Of a DNA stretch of 64,000 nt, positions 10,689 to 17,841 are shown one piece after another. The stretch is from Caldimonas thermodepolymerans (GTDB lineage: Bacteria; Pseudomonadota; Gammaproteobacteria; Burkholderiales; Burkholderiaceae_C). Under the pieces are notes generated by a model. That model did not search any database, had not been told where the DNA came from, and saw nothing but the letters and a program-made list of their open reading frames with translations. Both the position numbers and the translations under genes were made by a program. The DNA is taken from NCBI RefSeq assembly GCF_015476235.1, contig NZ_CP064338.1, positions 2,542,001 through 2,606,000 of the forward strand, written 5' to 3'. Position 1 is the stretch's first letter; every line of letters begins with the position of its first letter.

Positions 10689-10847
10689 GTGGGGCCCGAC
10701 ACCGCGGCTTCACTCCTGGAGCGGCGCAAGAAGCTCCAAGAACCCGTGCTTGCGGCCATCCGCGAGCACAACCGCCAGCGCGAAGCTGCTGCCGCTGGCG
10801 GCCAGTTCCGTCGCGATCACGCCCCGACCGTGACGCTCGCGGCCTGA
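10689..10847 (+). CDS. Small ORF between the RNA polymerase halves
   Basis: A 52-residue frame starting at GTG 10689 behind GAAGG, with a coding-like composition: MGPDTAASLLERRKKLQEP and then a basic, Ala-rich helix. The frame stays open upstream to a TAA but has no ATG, so the start is uncertain; a different frame beginning at ATG 10636 gives less protein-like sequence. No family was recognised. It sits within the DNA that interrupts the polymerase, so it may be insert cargo. Confidence 0.35.
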   Translation: MGPDTAASLLERRKKLQEPVLAAIREHNRQREAAAAGGQFRRDHAPTVTLAA

Positions 10848-10872
10848 ACAAGCTGAACAGTACCTGCCTTAA

Positions 10873-10902
10873 GCCCGGAGTCCCGGGCGTTTCTACTTTC
10901 TG
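10873..10902 (+). terminator. Terminator-like hairpin between the RNA polymerase halves
   Basis: A perfect 6-bp GC stem (GCCCGG / CCGGGC) with an AGTC loop is followed by GTTTCTACTTTCT. The tail is only moderately T-rich, so termination may be partial. It stands 23 bases upstream of the AGGAG that serves the C-terminal polymerase frame. Confidence 0.5.
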
Positions 10903-10924
10903 ACACCTGCTGACAGGAGCTGCC

Positions 10925-12613
10925 ATGCCTGCACTGACCGGAGGCTACCTGACCCTTCGCACCAACGCGGTCAAGGGTCAATTGAATCCCCACACCGCGG
11001 CCCTCGACCGACCCCTGACGGGCGCCGCGCTGGAGGCCCTGAACTGGGTCCAGAAGACCCGCTGGAAGATCAACAAGTGGGTCCTCGACGTGGCGCTGCA
11101 ATGCCGCGACGAGGGTATCCCTGTTGAGGGCCTTCCCCGTCCTGACAACATCCCTCTGCCTGATCCGCTCCCAGAGGACGTGTACGCCGCCCTCCCGAAG
11201 GAGGAGCAAGTGAAGCGCCGTCGGCAGATGGAGGAGATTCACAGCAAGAACGCTTCCCTCATGGGTCAGCGAGCGGCGGTCTACCGTCGTCTGTCCCTGG
11301 CCGCGGACCTAGCGTCCTTCCCGGCCCTGTGGTTCCCTCACTTCTGCGACTTCCGTGGCCGGCTCTACCCGATTGCCCAGGAGCTGCACCCGCAAGGCGA
11401 CTCCCTGACCAAGGGACTGCTGACGTTCGCCGAGCCGGTGCGCCTGGGAGCGAATGGTCAGTGGTGGCTGTACGTGGTCCTGGCGAATGCGATGGGGCAC
11501 GACAAGCTGCCGCTACAGGAGCGTGCCGACTGGACCGACAACAACCTGAACCTGATCCTGGCGACCGCCAAGGACCCGCTGGCCTACATCGACTTCTGGG
11601 CGCACGAGGACGTGGACTCCCCCTGGGAGGCCCTTTCCCTTTGCTTTGAAGTAGCGCAACTGTGCGAGTGGGCCGCCCTGGGCAACCGCGTGGAGGACTT
11701 CGAGAGCACCGTCCCGGTCCGCCTGGACGCGACGTGCTCGGGTATCCAGCACCTGTCCGCTCTCATGCGCGACGAGGCGTCGGCCCGGTGCGTCAACGTG
11801 CTACCGACCGGCAAGCGCGAGGACATCTACTCGGACGTGGCGAACAAGGTCAAGCAGTTCGTGGCCACGGACGCCGCCAAGGGCAACCCCTTGGCCGTCC
11901 AGTGGCTGGGCAAGATCGGCCGCAAGACGGTCAAGCGTGCTGTCATGACCACACCCTACGGCGTCACCGAGTCCGGCATCGCCGAGCAGCTTGTCAACGA
12001 CGGCTTCTGCAACCACTTTCGCGGGGAAGACCGGCGGAAAGCTGCGGCCTACCTGCGCGACTGCATCGTGGGGGCGCTGGACGAGAGCATCGGCCAGCCG
12101 CGTCGCGCCATGCAGTACATGCAGGACGTGGCCCGATTCTTGGCGGAGAACAACCTGCCGCTCCAGTGGACCACCCCGGCCGGCTTCACCGTCCGCCAAG
12201 CGTACTACGAGACGCACGAGACCCGCGTCGAGACGCTGATCGGAGACGTAAGCCTGCGCCGCGAGAAACCCGAGGCCGGGCTGGTCGTGCGCAAGCAATG
12301 CGCCGCGGCCGCTCCAAACGTGGTCCACTCCTTCGACGCCGCGCACCTCTGCCGCACAGCGGTCGCTATGAAGCGCGACGGTGTGCGTGACCTGGCGTTC
12401 GTTCATGACTCCTTCGGGACGCACGCCGGCCACACCGACACCCTCTCGCAGCGCCTGCGCGAGGAGTTCGTCGCCATCTACTCCCGGCCCGCCCTGGAGG
12501 AGTGGCGCCAGTCGGTCATCGTCCACTCGGGGCGTGACGACATCCCCCCGATCCCCAAGCTGGGCGCCCTGGACGTTTCCAAGGTCCTGGAATCGGAGTT
12601 CTTTTTCTCTTAA
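10925..12613 (+). CDS. T7-like RNA polymerase, catalytic C-terminal part
   Basis: A 562-residue protein holding the polymerase fold of T7-type RNA polymerases. The segment ALTGGYLTLRT starts where the T7 chain reads GITGGGYW, so nothing is lost between the halves. The catalytic set is complete: Asp268 (RLDATCSGIQH), Lys337 and Tyr345 (VKRAVMTTPYGV) and Asp495 (FVHDSFGTH), equal to T7 Asp537, Lys631, Tyr639 and Asp812. The template contact segment CDFRGRLYP and PQGDSLTKGLL are also kept. It has its own ATG with AGGAG six bases upstream. With the N-terminal frame it would total 860 residues, close to the normal 880. Confidence 0.93.
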   Translation: MPALTGGYLTLRTNAVKGQLNPHTAALDRPLTGAALEALNWVQKTRWKINKWVLDVALQCRDEGIPVEGLPRPDNIPLPDPLPEDVYAALPKEEQVKRRRQMEEIHSKNASLMGQRAAVYRRLSLAADLASFPALWFPHFCDFRGRLYPIAQELHPQGDSLTKGLLTFAEPVRLGANGQWWLYVVLANAMGHDKLPLQERADWTDNNLNLILATAKDPLAYIDFWAHEDVDSPWEALSLCFEVAQLCEWAALGNRVEDFESTVPVRLDATCSGIQHLSALMRDEASARCVNVLPTGKREDIYSDVANKVKQFVATDAAKGNPLAVQWLGKIGRKTVKRAVMTTPYGVTESGIAEQLVNDGFCNHFRGEDRRKAAAYLRDCIVGALDESIGQPRRAMQYMQDVARFLAENNLPLQWTTPAGFTVRQAYYETHETRVETLIGDVSLRREKPEAGLVVRKQCAAAAPNVVHSFDAAHLCRTAVAMKRDGVRDLAFVHDSFGTHAGHTDTLSQRLREEFVAIYSRPALEEWRQSVIVHSGRDDIPPIPKLGALDVSKVLESEFFFS

Positions 12614-12631
12614 CTAGCGTAACTGCGCTAG
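12614..12631. promoter_or_regulatory. Palindromic operator-like site after the RNA polymerase
   Basis: CTAGCGTAACTGCGCTAG is part of a perfect 8-bp-arm inverted repeat (AACTAGCG / CGCTAGTT) immediately after the polymerase stop codon. It aligns without gaps to the promoter palindrome at 45543-45560 with 14 of 18 bases equal. Confidence 0.55.
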
Positions 12632-12660
12632 TTCATGTTGCACTACGAAAGGAATCTTCA

Positions 12661-13299
12661 ATGAGTCTGCCGATGCGCTACAACACCGCCGAGGAACTGG
12701 TCGCCGACTTCGAGGCGGGTGCCGGATTCCGGGTGGTCGGTCTAGTGAGCGGTAACGCATACATCGTCACCGACATCCGCCTGGTGCCGCCCCGCCGCTC
12801 CACGGCGGGCTTCGTGGTGGAATCCCGCGCCGGTGCTTACGCATACTTCGACCTGAACGGCGAGGACAGTCTCCACGGTATGCGCCTGGAGAAGATCGCG
12901 GAGGCCCCGCAGCAGGCCGCGGTCATCCCGCTGCCCGGGTTCTACGTCGCCCGCTACGCCAAGGACACCGGACTGCCCGAATTCTCGGCACAGCCGAAGC
13001 GCCACGACACCTACGAGAAGGCGGCGCGAGAGGCCCAGCGGCTGGCCCAGAAGGTCCCCGGTTACCGCTTCGGTATCTTCGAGAGCCGTGACGAGCGGTA
13101 CGTCGCGCCGCCGAAGCCCAAGCGCCGGTACCGCCTGGTCTCCTTCCAGCTCCAGGACGGGGACATCGACTCGCGCCTGTACCCGCTGGGCGACTCCTAC
13201 TCCACGCCGCCCCGCTTCAACGTGGGCGACCCCTTTAAGACCGGGCGCGGCGACGCCACGGTCGTGAGCGTCCACGAGTTCGCCGTGGCGGTGAAGTGA
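12661..13299 (+). CDS. Hypothetical phage protein (212 aa)
   Basis: A 212-residue protein with the start behind GAAAGGAA. It is a mixed alpha/beta sequence, with a central linker RDERYVAPPKPKRRYRLVSF rich in basic and proline residues and a C-terminal region of short strands. No family was recognised. It is the first gene after the RNA polymerase, the position held in T7-like phages by small regulators of host functions or DNA metabolism, and it is tightly followed by the next gene. Confidence 0.75.
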   Translation: MSLPMRYNTAEELVADFEAGAGFRVVGLVSGNAYIVTDIRLVPPRRSTAGFVVESRAGAYAYFDLNGEDSLHGMRLEKIAEAPQQAAVIPLPGFYVARYAKDTGLPEFSAQPKRHDTYEKAAREAQRLAQKVPGYRFGIFESRDERYVAPPKPKRRYRLVSFQLQDGDIDSRLYPLGDSYSTPPRFNVGDPFKTGRGDATVVSVHEFAVAVK

Positions 13300-13301
13300 G
13301 C

Positions 13302-13646
13302 ATGGAGCACTACTCCAAGCAAGTCGAGCAGGACCTGCTGGTCCTGACCCAGGTCCTGACCGTCTCCTTCGCCGGACTCATCAAGGAGGTCGCCAAGCTG
13401 GGCTACGCGGACTCGCAGGGCCAGGCCAGTGACGACGATTTGAGCGGTCCCGCGCACGGGAAGCGTCTGTACTACGCCAGTCTGCTGGCCCTGGCGACGG
13501 TCGCGGCCAACCTGCGCGACCTGGCGCAAATCCCGGATGAAGCCTGGGAGGAGGCGAACACGCTCGCGGCCGACCCGAACTCCCTGACCAACACCACCAA
13601 GCTGCTGCCGCGTGCCCAGGCGGTCTATGCGGCAGTGATGAACTGA
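13302..13646 (+). CDS. Hypothetical phage protein (114 aa)
   Basis: A mostly helical, acidic protein of 114 residues. ATG 13302 is preferred because GTGAAG stands upstream; a GTG at 13296 overlapping the previous stop is the alternative. The sequence DLLVLTQVLTVSFAGLIKEV suggests an amphipathic first helix and the C-terminal half carries a second helical region. No family was recognised. It sits between an unknown gene and SSB in the DNA-replication module. Confidence 0.65.
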   Translation: MEHYSKQVEQDLLVLTQVLTVSFAGLIKEVAKLGYADSQGQASDDDLSGPAHGKRLYYASLLALATVAANLRDLAQIPDEAWEEANTLAADPNSLTNTTKLLPRAQAVYAAVMN

Positions 13647-13672
13647 CAAGAACCTGAAAGGAATTCTCACCG

Positions 13673-14260
13673 ATGTCGAAAATGAAGACTGTCGAGAAGG
13701 GCGTGACCCCGCGGGGCACTTTCCAATGGGCATGGCTGGACAAGCCTGACACCAAGTTCGACAAGTCCAAGTACAAGGTCACCATCATCCTGGAGAAGGG
13801 TGTCCCTGAGAACGACGCCTTCGCCAAGAGGCTGAACGACCTGCACAAGGCAGCGAAGGGCAATGCCGAGCACCGTCCGGCAAAGGACGGGGACGCTCTG
13901 GCCGAGGACGACGAGAAGAAGGAACGCTTCCGCGGTCACTGGGTCGTCACCTTCAAGACCAAGAACAAGCCCGAGCTGCGCGGCCCTGGCGGCAAGAACG
14001 ATGTGCTGGCGGTCGCCCCGCGTAGCGGCGACTATGGCCGCGTGGCCTACGCCGTGGCCGAGTCGGGTCAGGGCAGCGCCTACCGTGGCGTGATCCTGTA
14101 CCTGAACGCTGTGCAGCTCCTGGAGCGCCGCGCCGTCTCCAGCGGCGCCGATATGTTCGAGGACGAGTCGGACGAGTTCGGTCCCGACACCGCGCGTGCC
14201 GAGAGCGATCCCGACGTGGACGGAGGCACCGACCCGGACGATGACGCAAGCGACTTCTGA
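13673..14260 (+). CDS. Single-stranded DNA-binding protein, T7 gp2.5-like role
   Basis: A 195-residue protein with an OB-fold-like N-terminal body (GTFQWAWLDKPDTKFDKSKYKVTIIL) and a highly acidic tail ending DPDDDASDF. An acidic tail with a terminal aromatic residue is the hallmark of gp2.5 and other SSBs, where it contacts the DNA polymerase and the helicase. It lies just ahead of the RusA, primase-helicase and polymerase genes. The RBS GAAAGGA is well placed. The family assignment rests on the tail, size and context. Confidence 0.8.
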   Translation: MSKMKTVEKGVTPRGTFQWAWLDKPDTKFDKSKYKVTIILEKGVPENDAFAKRLNDLHKAAKGNAEHRPAKDGDALAEDDEKKERFRGHWVVTFKTKNKPELRGPGGKNDVLAVAPRSGDYGRVAYAVAESGQGSAYRGVILYLNAVQLLERRAVSSGADMFEDESDEFGPDTARAESDPDVDGGTDPDDDASDF

Positions 14261-14663
14261 GGCCCGGGTGACGCGGGACGAGGAGACCGGCGAGGTCTCC
14301 ATCGTCATCAACATCACCCCGCAGCCCACGCCGCGGCCCCGGGTGGCGAAGTTCGGTACCTACTACCCTGCCACCTACAAGGCTTACATCAAGGAGCTGG
14401 ACGCCATGATCCCGCCGGCCGCTGTGGCCCTGGAGGGCGAGCTGCTGGTGGAGGTGGAGGCCGTGTGCCAGCCGATCAAGAAGTCCAAGTTCACGACGCC
14501 GGCTGGCGACGTGGACAACCTGGCGAAGGGCGTGCTGGACATGCTCACGAAAAAAGGGTTCTACGGCGATGACCGTCAGATCGTGGACCTGCACGTCACC
14601 AAGCGGTTCCCTCGCGATGACGAGCAGCCGCACTTCCGCATTTCCCTGCTGGAGATCGAATGA
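14241..14663 (+). CDS. RusA-family Holliday junction resolvase
   Basis: A 140-residue endonuclease. The catalytic pattern GDVDNLAKGVLDMLTKKG (Asp90, Asp92, Asn93, Lys96) followed by GDDRQIVDLHVTK (Asp110, Asp111) is that of RusA, a dimeric Mg-dependent enzyme that cuts four-way junctions. In T7 that task falls to gp3 endonuclease I, which is absent here; RusA probably resolves branched replication DNA before packaging. ATG 14241 overlaps the SSB stop by 20 bases, which suggests coupled translation; the longer frame from 14196 overlaps the SSB tail and is less likely. Confidence 0.88.
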   Translation: MTQATSEARVTRDEETGEVSIVINITPQPTPRPRVAKFGTYYPATYKAYIKELDAMIPPAAVALEGELLVEVEAVCQPIKKSKFTTPAGDVDNLAKGVLDMLTKKGFYGDDRQIVDLHVTKRFPRDDEQPHFRISLLEIE

Positions 14664-14893
14664 ACATCAAACTCCTGACCCCACAAGCTGCACGAGTCCT
14701 TGAGCACATGCGCAAGACCGGCAGCATCACCAACGTGGAGGCCAACGCCGTCCATCGCGTTCGCTCGGTGTCCCGTCGCATCACCGAAATCTCCCGCGCC
14801 CTGGAGGGCAGCGACTACGAAATCCGCCGTGAGTTCAAGCGCGACGTGACGGGGCAGCTCTACGTGCGCTACTTCCTGGTGAAGTCCCGCTGA
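14660..14893 (+). CDS. Small helix-turn-helix phage protein
   Basis: A 77-residue basic protein that starts in an ATGA overlap with rusA. LTPQAARVLEHMRKTGSITN followed by VRSVSRRITEISRALE reads as a winged helix-turn-helix like that found in small phage regulators that carry a lone wHTH. It may bind DNA near the replication genes. No operator could be assigned to it. Confidence 0.7.
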   Translation: MNIKLLTPQAARVLEHMRKTGSITNVEANAVHRVRSVSRRITEISRALEGSDYEIRREFKRDVTGQLYVRYFLVKSR

Positions 14894-15081
14894 TGGTCTG
14901 GTTCTTCACCGCTCTGTCGGTGGTCCTGGCGATGCTGAAGCTGATCGGCATCGAGCCGGTGGCCGCCTGGTCCTGGTGGGCCATCTTCGCCCCGTTCATC
15001 GGCTCGCTCGCGCTGGCCGTCAGCGTCGCCGCGATCCTCCTGGTCGCCTTCCTTTGCTTCTACTCGAAAGCTTCGCCATGA
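14893..15081 (+). CDS. Small two-TM membrane protein (TM_Fragile-X-F type)
   Basis: A 62-residue protein with two hydrophobic helices, one from about 3-20 and another from about 28-57, joined by PVAAWSWWAIFAPFIG. The pattern is that of the short phage membrane proteins called transmembrane Fragile-X-F. The function of this family is unknown. It starts one base inside the stop of the preceding gene. Confidence 0.65.
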   Translation: MVWFFTALSVVLAMLKLIGIEPVAAWSWWAIFAPFIGSLALAVSVAAILLVAFLCFYSKASP

Positions 15082-15302
15082 GCTACCTGAAATCCTTGTT
15101 CTGCCCCACCGTGGACTCGGTGCTGGCGGGCATCAACAACCTGGTCAAGCGTCTGGAGCGGGTCGCCAAGCGTTCCGCCGAGGCCGCTGTCGCTGAGCGC
15201 CGCGCCATCGTCTCCGCGCAGAAGCGCGTGGAAGCCCTCGACAACGAGACGTGCCGCGCCCTGGAAACCGCCCAACGCATCCGCGAGACCTTCCGCCTGT
15301 GA
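15078..15302 (+). CDS. Small coiled-coil phage protein (74 aa)
   Basis: A 74-residue helical protein, ATG in an overlap with the upstream stop (ATGA). The middle (NNLVKRLERVAKRSAEAAVAE and onward) has heptad-like spacing of hydrophobic residues and is likely a coiled coil. No family was recognised. Confidence 0.6.
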   Translation: MSYLKSLFCPTVDSVLAGINNLVKRLERVAKRSAEAAVAERRAIVSAQKRVEALDNETCRALETAQRIRETFRL

Positions 15303-15433
15303 ACCAGCACATCCACCCTGAACTGTCCGACGAGAGCCCCGACCCCAACTTCATCGACTTCAACTCGGACGAGCCGCTGCCGGTGTGCCCCACCCGCAAC
15401 AACGGGGATGACACCTGCGAAAGCTGCCAATGA
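15299..15433 (+). CDS. Small acidic protein with clustered cysteines (44 aa)
   Basis: A 44-residue frame from GTG 15299, overlapping the previous stop. It is acidic, and its C-terminus VCPTRNNGDDTCESCQ holds three cysteines. Comparable tiny acidic proteins are common in T7-like replication modules, but no function is known for this one. Confidence 0.45.
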   Translation: MNQHIHPELSDESPDPNFIDFNSDEPLPVCPTRNNGDDTCESCQ

Positions 15434-15473
15434 CCTGAGCGGGTGACCCCCCCCGCTCCCTTCTCCTCAACCT

Positions 15474-15503
15474 GGGCCGCCACTGCGCGGCCCTTTGTCT
15501 TTT
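15474..15503 (+). terminator. Rho-independent terminator before the primase-helicase
   Basis: A perfect 7-bp stem GGGCCGC / GCGGCCC with a CACTGC loop, followed by TTTGTCTTTT. It separates the small early replication genes from 15515 onward. Confidence 0.75.
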
Positions 15504-15514
15504 CTGGAGCCCCA

Positions 15515-15700
15515 ATGAGCCATCCGAACATCTCCGCACCGATCACTGTCCGCGCCGGCGGCATCACCGCCGTGTATCAGGGCCGCGGTCGCTGGGCTGT
15601 CAAGTCCCGCCGCGTGAACGCCAAGACGCTGACTCACGGCGAGCTGCTGGGGTTCCTGCCCGACTACACCCGTCCTCGCCGAAGCAAAGGTGCGAAGTGA
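15515..15700 (+). CDS. Hypothetical small basic phage protein (61 aa)
   Basis: A 61-residue basic protein behind TGGAG, ending RPRRSKGAK. It has beta-rich N-terminal sequence ITVRAGGITAVYQGRGRW. It overlaps the primase-helicase start by four bases, so the two are translationally coupled. No family was recognised. Confidence 0.55.
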   Translation: MSHPNISAPITVRAGGITAVYQGRGRWAVKSRRVNAKTLTHGELLGFLPDYTRPRRSKGAK

Positions 15701-17355
15701 GCGAGCGCGACGGTTCCACGCTGCTGCACAAGGGACCGTGCTCGGAGTGCGGGTCCAGCGATGCCTGTGCCGTCTATGACGACGGCCACGCGCATTGTTT
15801 TTCGTGCGGCACCCACTTCCGCAACGCTGAAGGGCCCGGAACGCCGCGGGAGCCCGCCAACCCCGAACTGATCCAGGGAGGACGTTATGTCGATCTACCG
15901 AAACGCGGACTTCGAGAGGAAACTTGCCGACGCTACGGGTATGTCGTCGCGGACTTCAAGGGCAAGCCTTGCCAAGTCGCGCCGTACCACGACGCCCAAG
16001 GTCGCTTGGTTGCTCAAAAGCTCCGCTTCGCCGACAAGTCCTTCATCGTCCGCGGGCGCCTGAAGGAGGCCGGGCTGTTCGGTCAGCACCTTTTCCGCCA
16101 CGGAGGGAAGATGGTGGTCGTGACCGAGGGCGAGATCGACGCCCTGTCGGTGGCCCAGGCCCTGGCCCTGAAGTGGCCGGCGGTCTCCATCCCGAATGGT
16201 GCTCATGGCGCCGTCAAGGCGATCAAGGCGCAACTGGAGTGGCTAGCCTCCTACGACTCCATCATCCTTTGGTTCGACAACGACAAGGCTGGCCGTGATG
16301 CAGTAGCTGCGGTGGCCCCGCTGCTGCCCCCGGGCAAGGTGAAGATCGTCACCGCGCCTGGCGACTGCAAGGACGCCAACGACGTACTGACCCGGGTAGG
16401 TGTCTCGGAAGTTCAGCGCCTGGTATGGGACGCCCCGACGTACCGCCCGGACGGCATCGTGATGGGCGAGGACATCGAGCTGTCCCGACTCCAGACCATC
16501 GAGAAGGGCTGGCAGACTCCCCTACCCGAGCTGAACCGGATGACGGGGGGAATCCATGAGGCCGAGCTGTGGCTGCTGACCGCGGGCTCAGGCATCGGAA
16601 AGTCCACGACATCTCGCGAGTGGCTGAAGAAGGCCCTGGAGGACGGTATCCCCTGCGGCGCGGTGTTCCTGGAGGAAAGCAAGGAGACCACGGCCAAGGC
16701 CCTGATCGCCCTGGACCAGAACACGCCACTGTCGCGACTGCGCGAGAACCCCTCGATCCTGACGCCGGCCCAGTGGGAGGCGAGCTACCGCAAGCTGATC
16801 GCCAACGGGCGGTACTTCGCCTATGACCACTTCGGGTCCGTCGAATCGGACAACCTGATCGCCAAGCTGGAGTACATGGCGGTCTCCTGTGGGGTGAAGC
16901 TCTGCTTCCTCGACCACATCTCCATCGCCGTCTCGGGGCTGGACATGGACGAGGGCGAGCGCCGGGCCATTGACATCCTGATGACCCGCCTGCGATCCCT
17001 GATCGAGCGCACGCGAATGAGCGTGATCGCGGTATCGCACCTGCGTAAGGTCGGCGGGGACGCCAAGAGCTTCGAGCAGGGCGGTCAGATTGACCTGGAC
17101 TCGCTGCGCGGCTCGGGCGCCCTGAAGCAACTGTCGGACACCGTGGTCGCCATCGAGCGCGACCAGCAAGCGGAAGACAACGAGGAGAGGGACAAATCCC
17201 GGGTCCGCCTCCTGAAGTGTCGGTTCACTGGCATGACCGGGCTGGCGGACGTTCTTCGCTACGACCGCAACACCGGCCGGCAGGTCGTGCTCACCGCGTT
17301 CCCCGACTCGGTGGACACCCCGGCCGACAAGGACGATGAAGACCCGCCCTTCTGA
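15697..17355 (+). CDS. Primase-helicase, T7 gp4-like
   Basis: A 552-residue bifunctional replication protein. The N-terminal zinc-binding domain has Cys15, Cys18, Cys34 and Cys37 (CSEC ... CFSC), followed by a TOPRIM region with VTEGEIDALS and the DNDKAGRDA motif. The C-terminal half is a RecA-like hexameric helicase with Walker A GSGIGKST (Lys302) and helicase motifs FLDHISIAVSG and VSHLRK. It makes primers on ssDNA and unwinds the fork for the phage DNA polymerase. Start is GTG 15697 in a GTGA overlap. Its length matches T7 gp4 (566). Confidence 0.95.
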   Translation: MSERDGSTLLHKGPCSECGSSDACAVYDDGHAHCFSCGTHFRNAEGPGTPREPANPELIQGGRYVDLPKRGLREETCRRYGYVVADFKGKPCQVAPYHDAQGRLVAQKLRFADKSFIVRGRLKEAGLFGQHLFRHGGKMVVVTEGEIDALSVAQALALKWPAVSIPNGAHGAVKAIKAQLEWLASYDSIILWFDNDKAGRDAVAAVAPLLPPGKVKIVTAPGDCKDANDVLTRVGVSEVQRLVWDAPTYRPDGIVMGEDIELSRLQTIEKGWQTPLPELNRMTGGIHEAELWLLTAGSGIGKSTTSREWLKKALEDGIPCGAVFLEESKETTAKALIALDQNTPLSRLRENPSILTPAQWEASYRKLIANGRYFAYDHFGSVESDNLIAKLEYMAVSCGVKLCFLDHISIAVSGLDMDEGERRAIDILMTRLRSLIERTRMSVIAVSHLRKVGGDAKSFEQGGQIDLDSLRGSGALKQLSDTVVAIERDQQAEDNEERDKSRVRLLKCRFTGMTGLADVLRYDRNTGRQVVLTAFPDSVDTPADKDDEDPPF

Positions 17356-17659
17356 TCCAAGGCGGCGCCTAGTCACCCTCGCAAAGTACCGAGCCAAGAA
17401 GAAGGGCATCCCCTTCGGCATCACCTACGAGGACGTTTATGTCCCCCGCTACTGCCCCGTCCTGGGGATTCCGTTGCGGTCGGGCGTAGGCGTCGCGTGC
17501 GACCACTCCCCCACCCTGGACCGGATAGACCCGGACAAGGGCTACGTGCGGGGAAACGTGGTCGTTATTTCCAACCGAGCCAACCGGCTCAAGGGCGACG
17601 CGGGCTGGCGTGAGCTGGTCCGCATCGCTGCGTTCTACCAACAACTGGATTCATCGTGA
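17336..17659 (+). CDS. HNH homing endonuclease (free-standing)
   Basis: A 107-residue HNH nuclease: CPVLGIPLRSG, then DHSPTLDRIDPDKGYVRGNVVVIS with the central His-Asn pattern and a zinc-less fold. Proteins of this class cut DNA site-specifically to spread between phages. It begins 20 bases inside the primase-helicase gene and is inserted between it and the DNA polymerase block, a favoured site for such selfish nucleases in T7-like phages. Confidence 0.88.
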   Translation: MKTRPSDPRRRLVTLAKYRAKKKGIPFGITYEDVYVPRYCPVLGIPLRSGVGVACDHSPTLDRIDPDKGYVRGNVVVISNRANRLKGDAGWRELVRIAAFYQQLDSS

Positions 17660-17841
17660 GCAACACCCGCTACGAACTCAAGGTTGACCCCACGGTCGCC
17701 TACACCCGGACCATCTTCGTCCCCAACACCGAAAACATTCTGGACGCCGCAGATTTCGCGGTGACCGACGTGGTGCAACGTGCCCGAGCCGCCGGCCGCA
17801 AGCCGGTGATGGTTGAGGTCACTGTCCGCGTCGCGCCGTGA
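17656..17841 (+). CDS. Hypothetical phage protein (61 aa)
   Basis: A 61-residue protein with predicted strand-helix-strand form (YTRTIFVPN ... ADFAVTDVVQRARAAG ... VMVEVTVRV). Its start overlaps the HNH stop and its stop overlaps the DNA polymerase start, so it is part of the same translational chain. No family was recognised. Confidence 0.5.
   Translation: MSNTRYELKVDPTVAYTRTIFVPNTENILDAADFAVTDVVQRARAAGRKPVMVEVTVRVAP

Noticed and set aside
10560-10960. Programmed frameshift joining the RNA polymerase halves
   Set aside because: Nearly 300 bases with stops in all three frames separate them, too far for a ribosomal slip; the second half has its own ATG and RBS.
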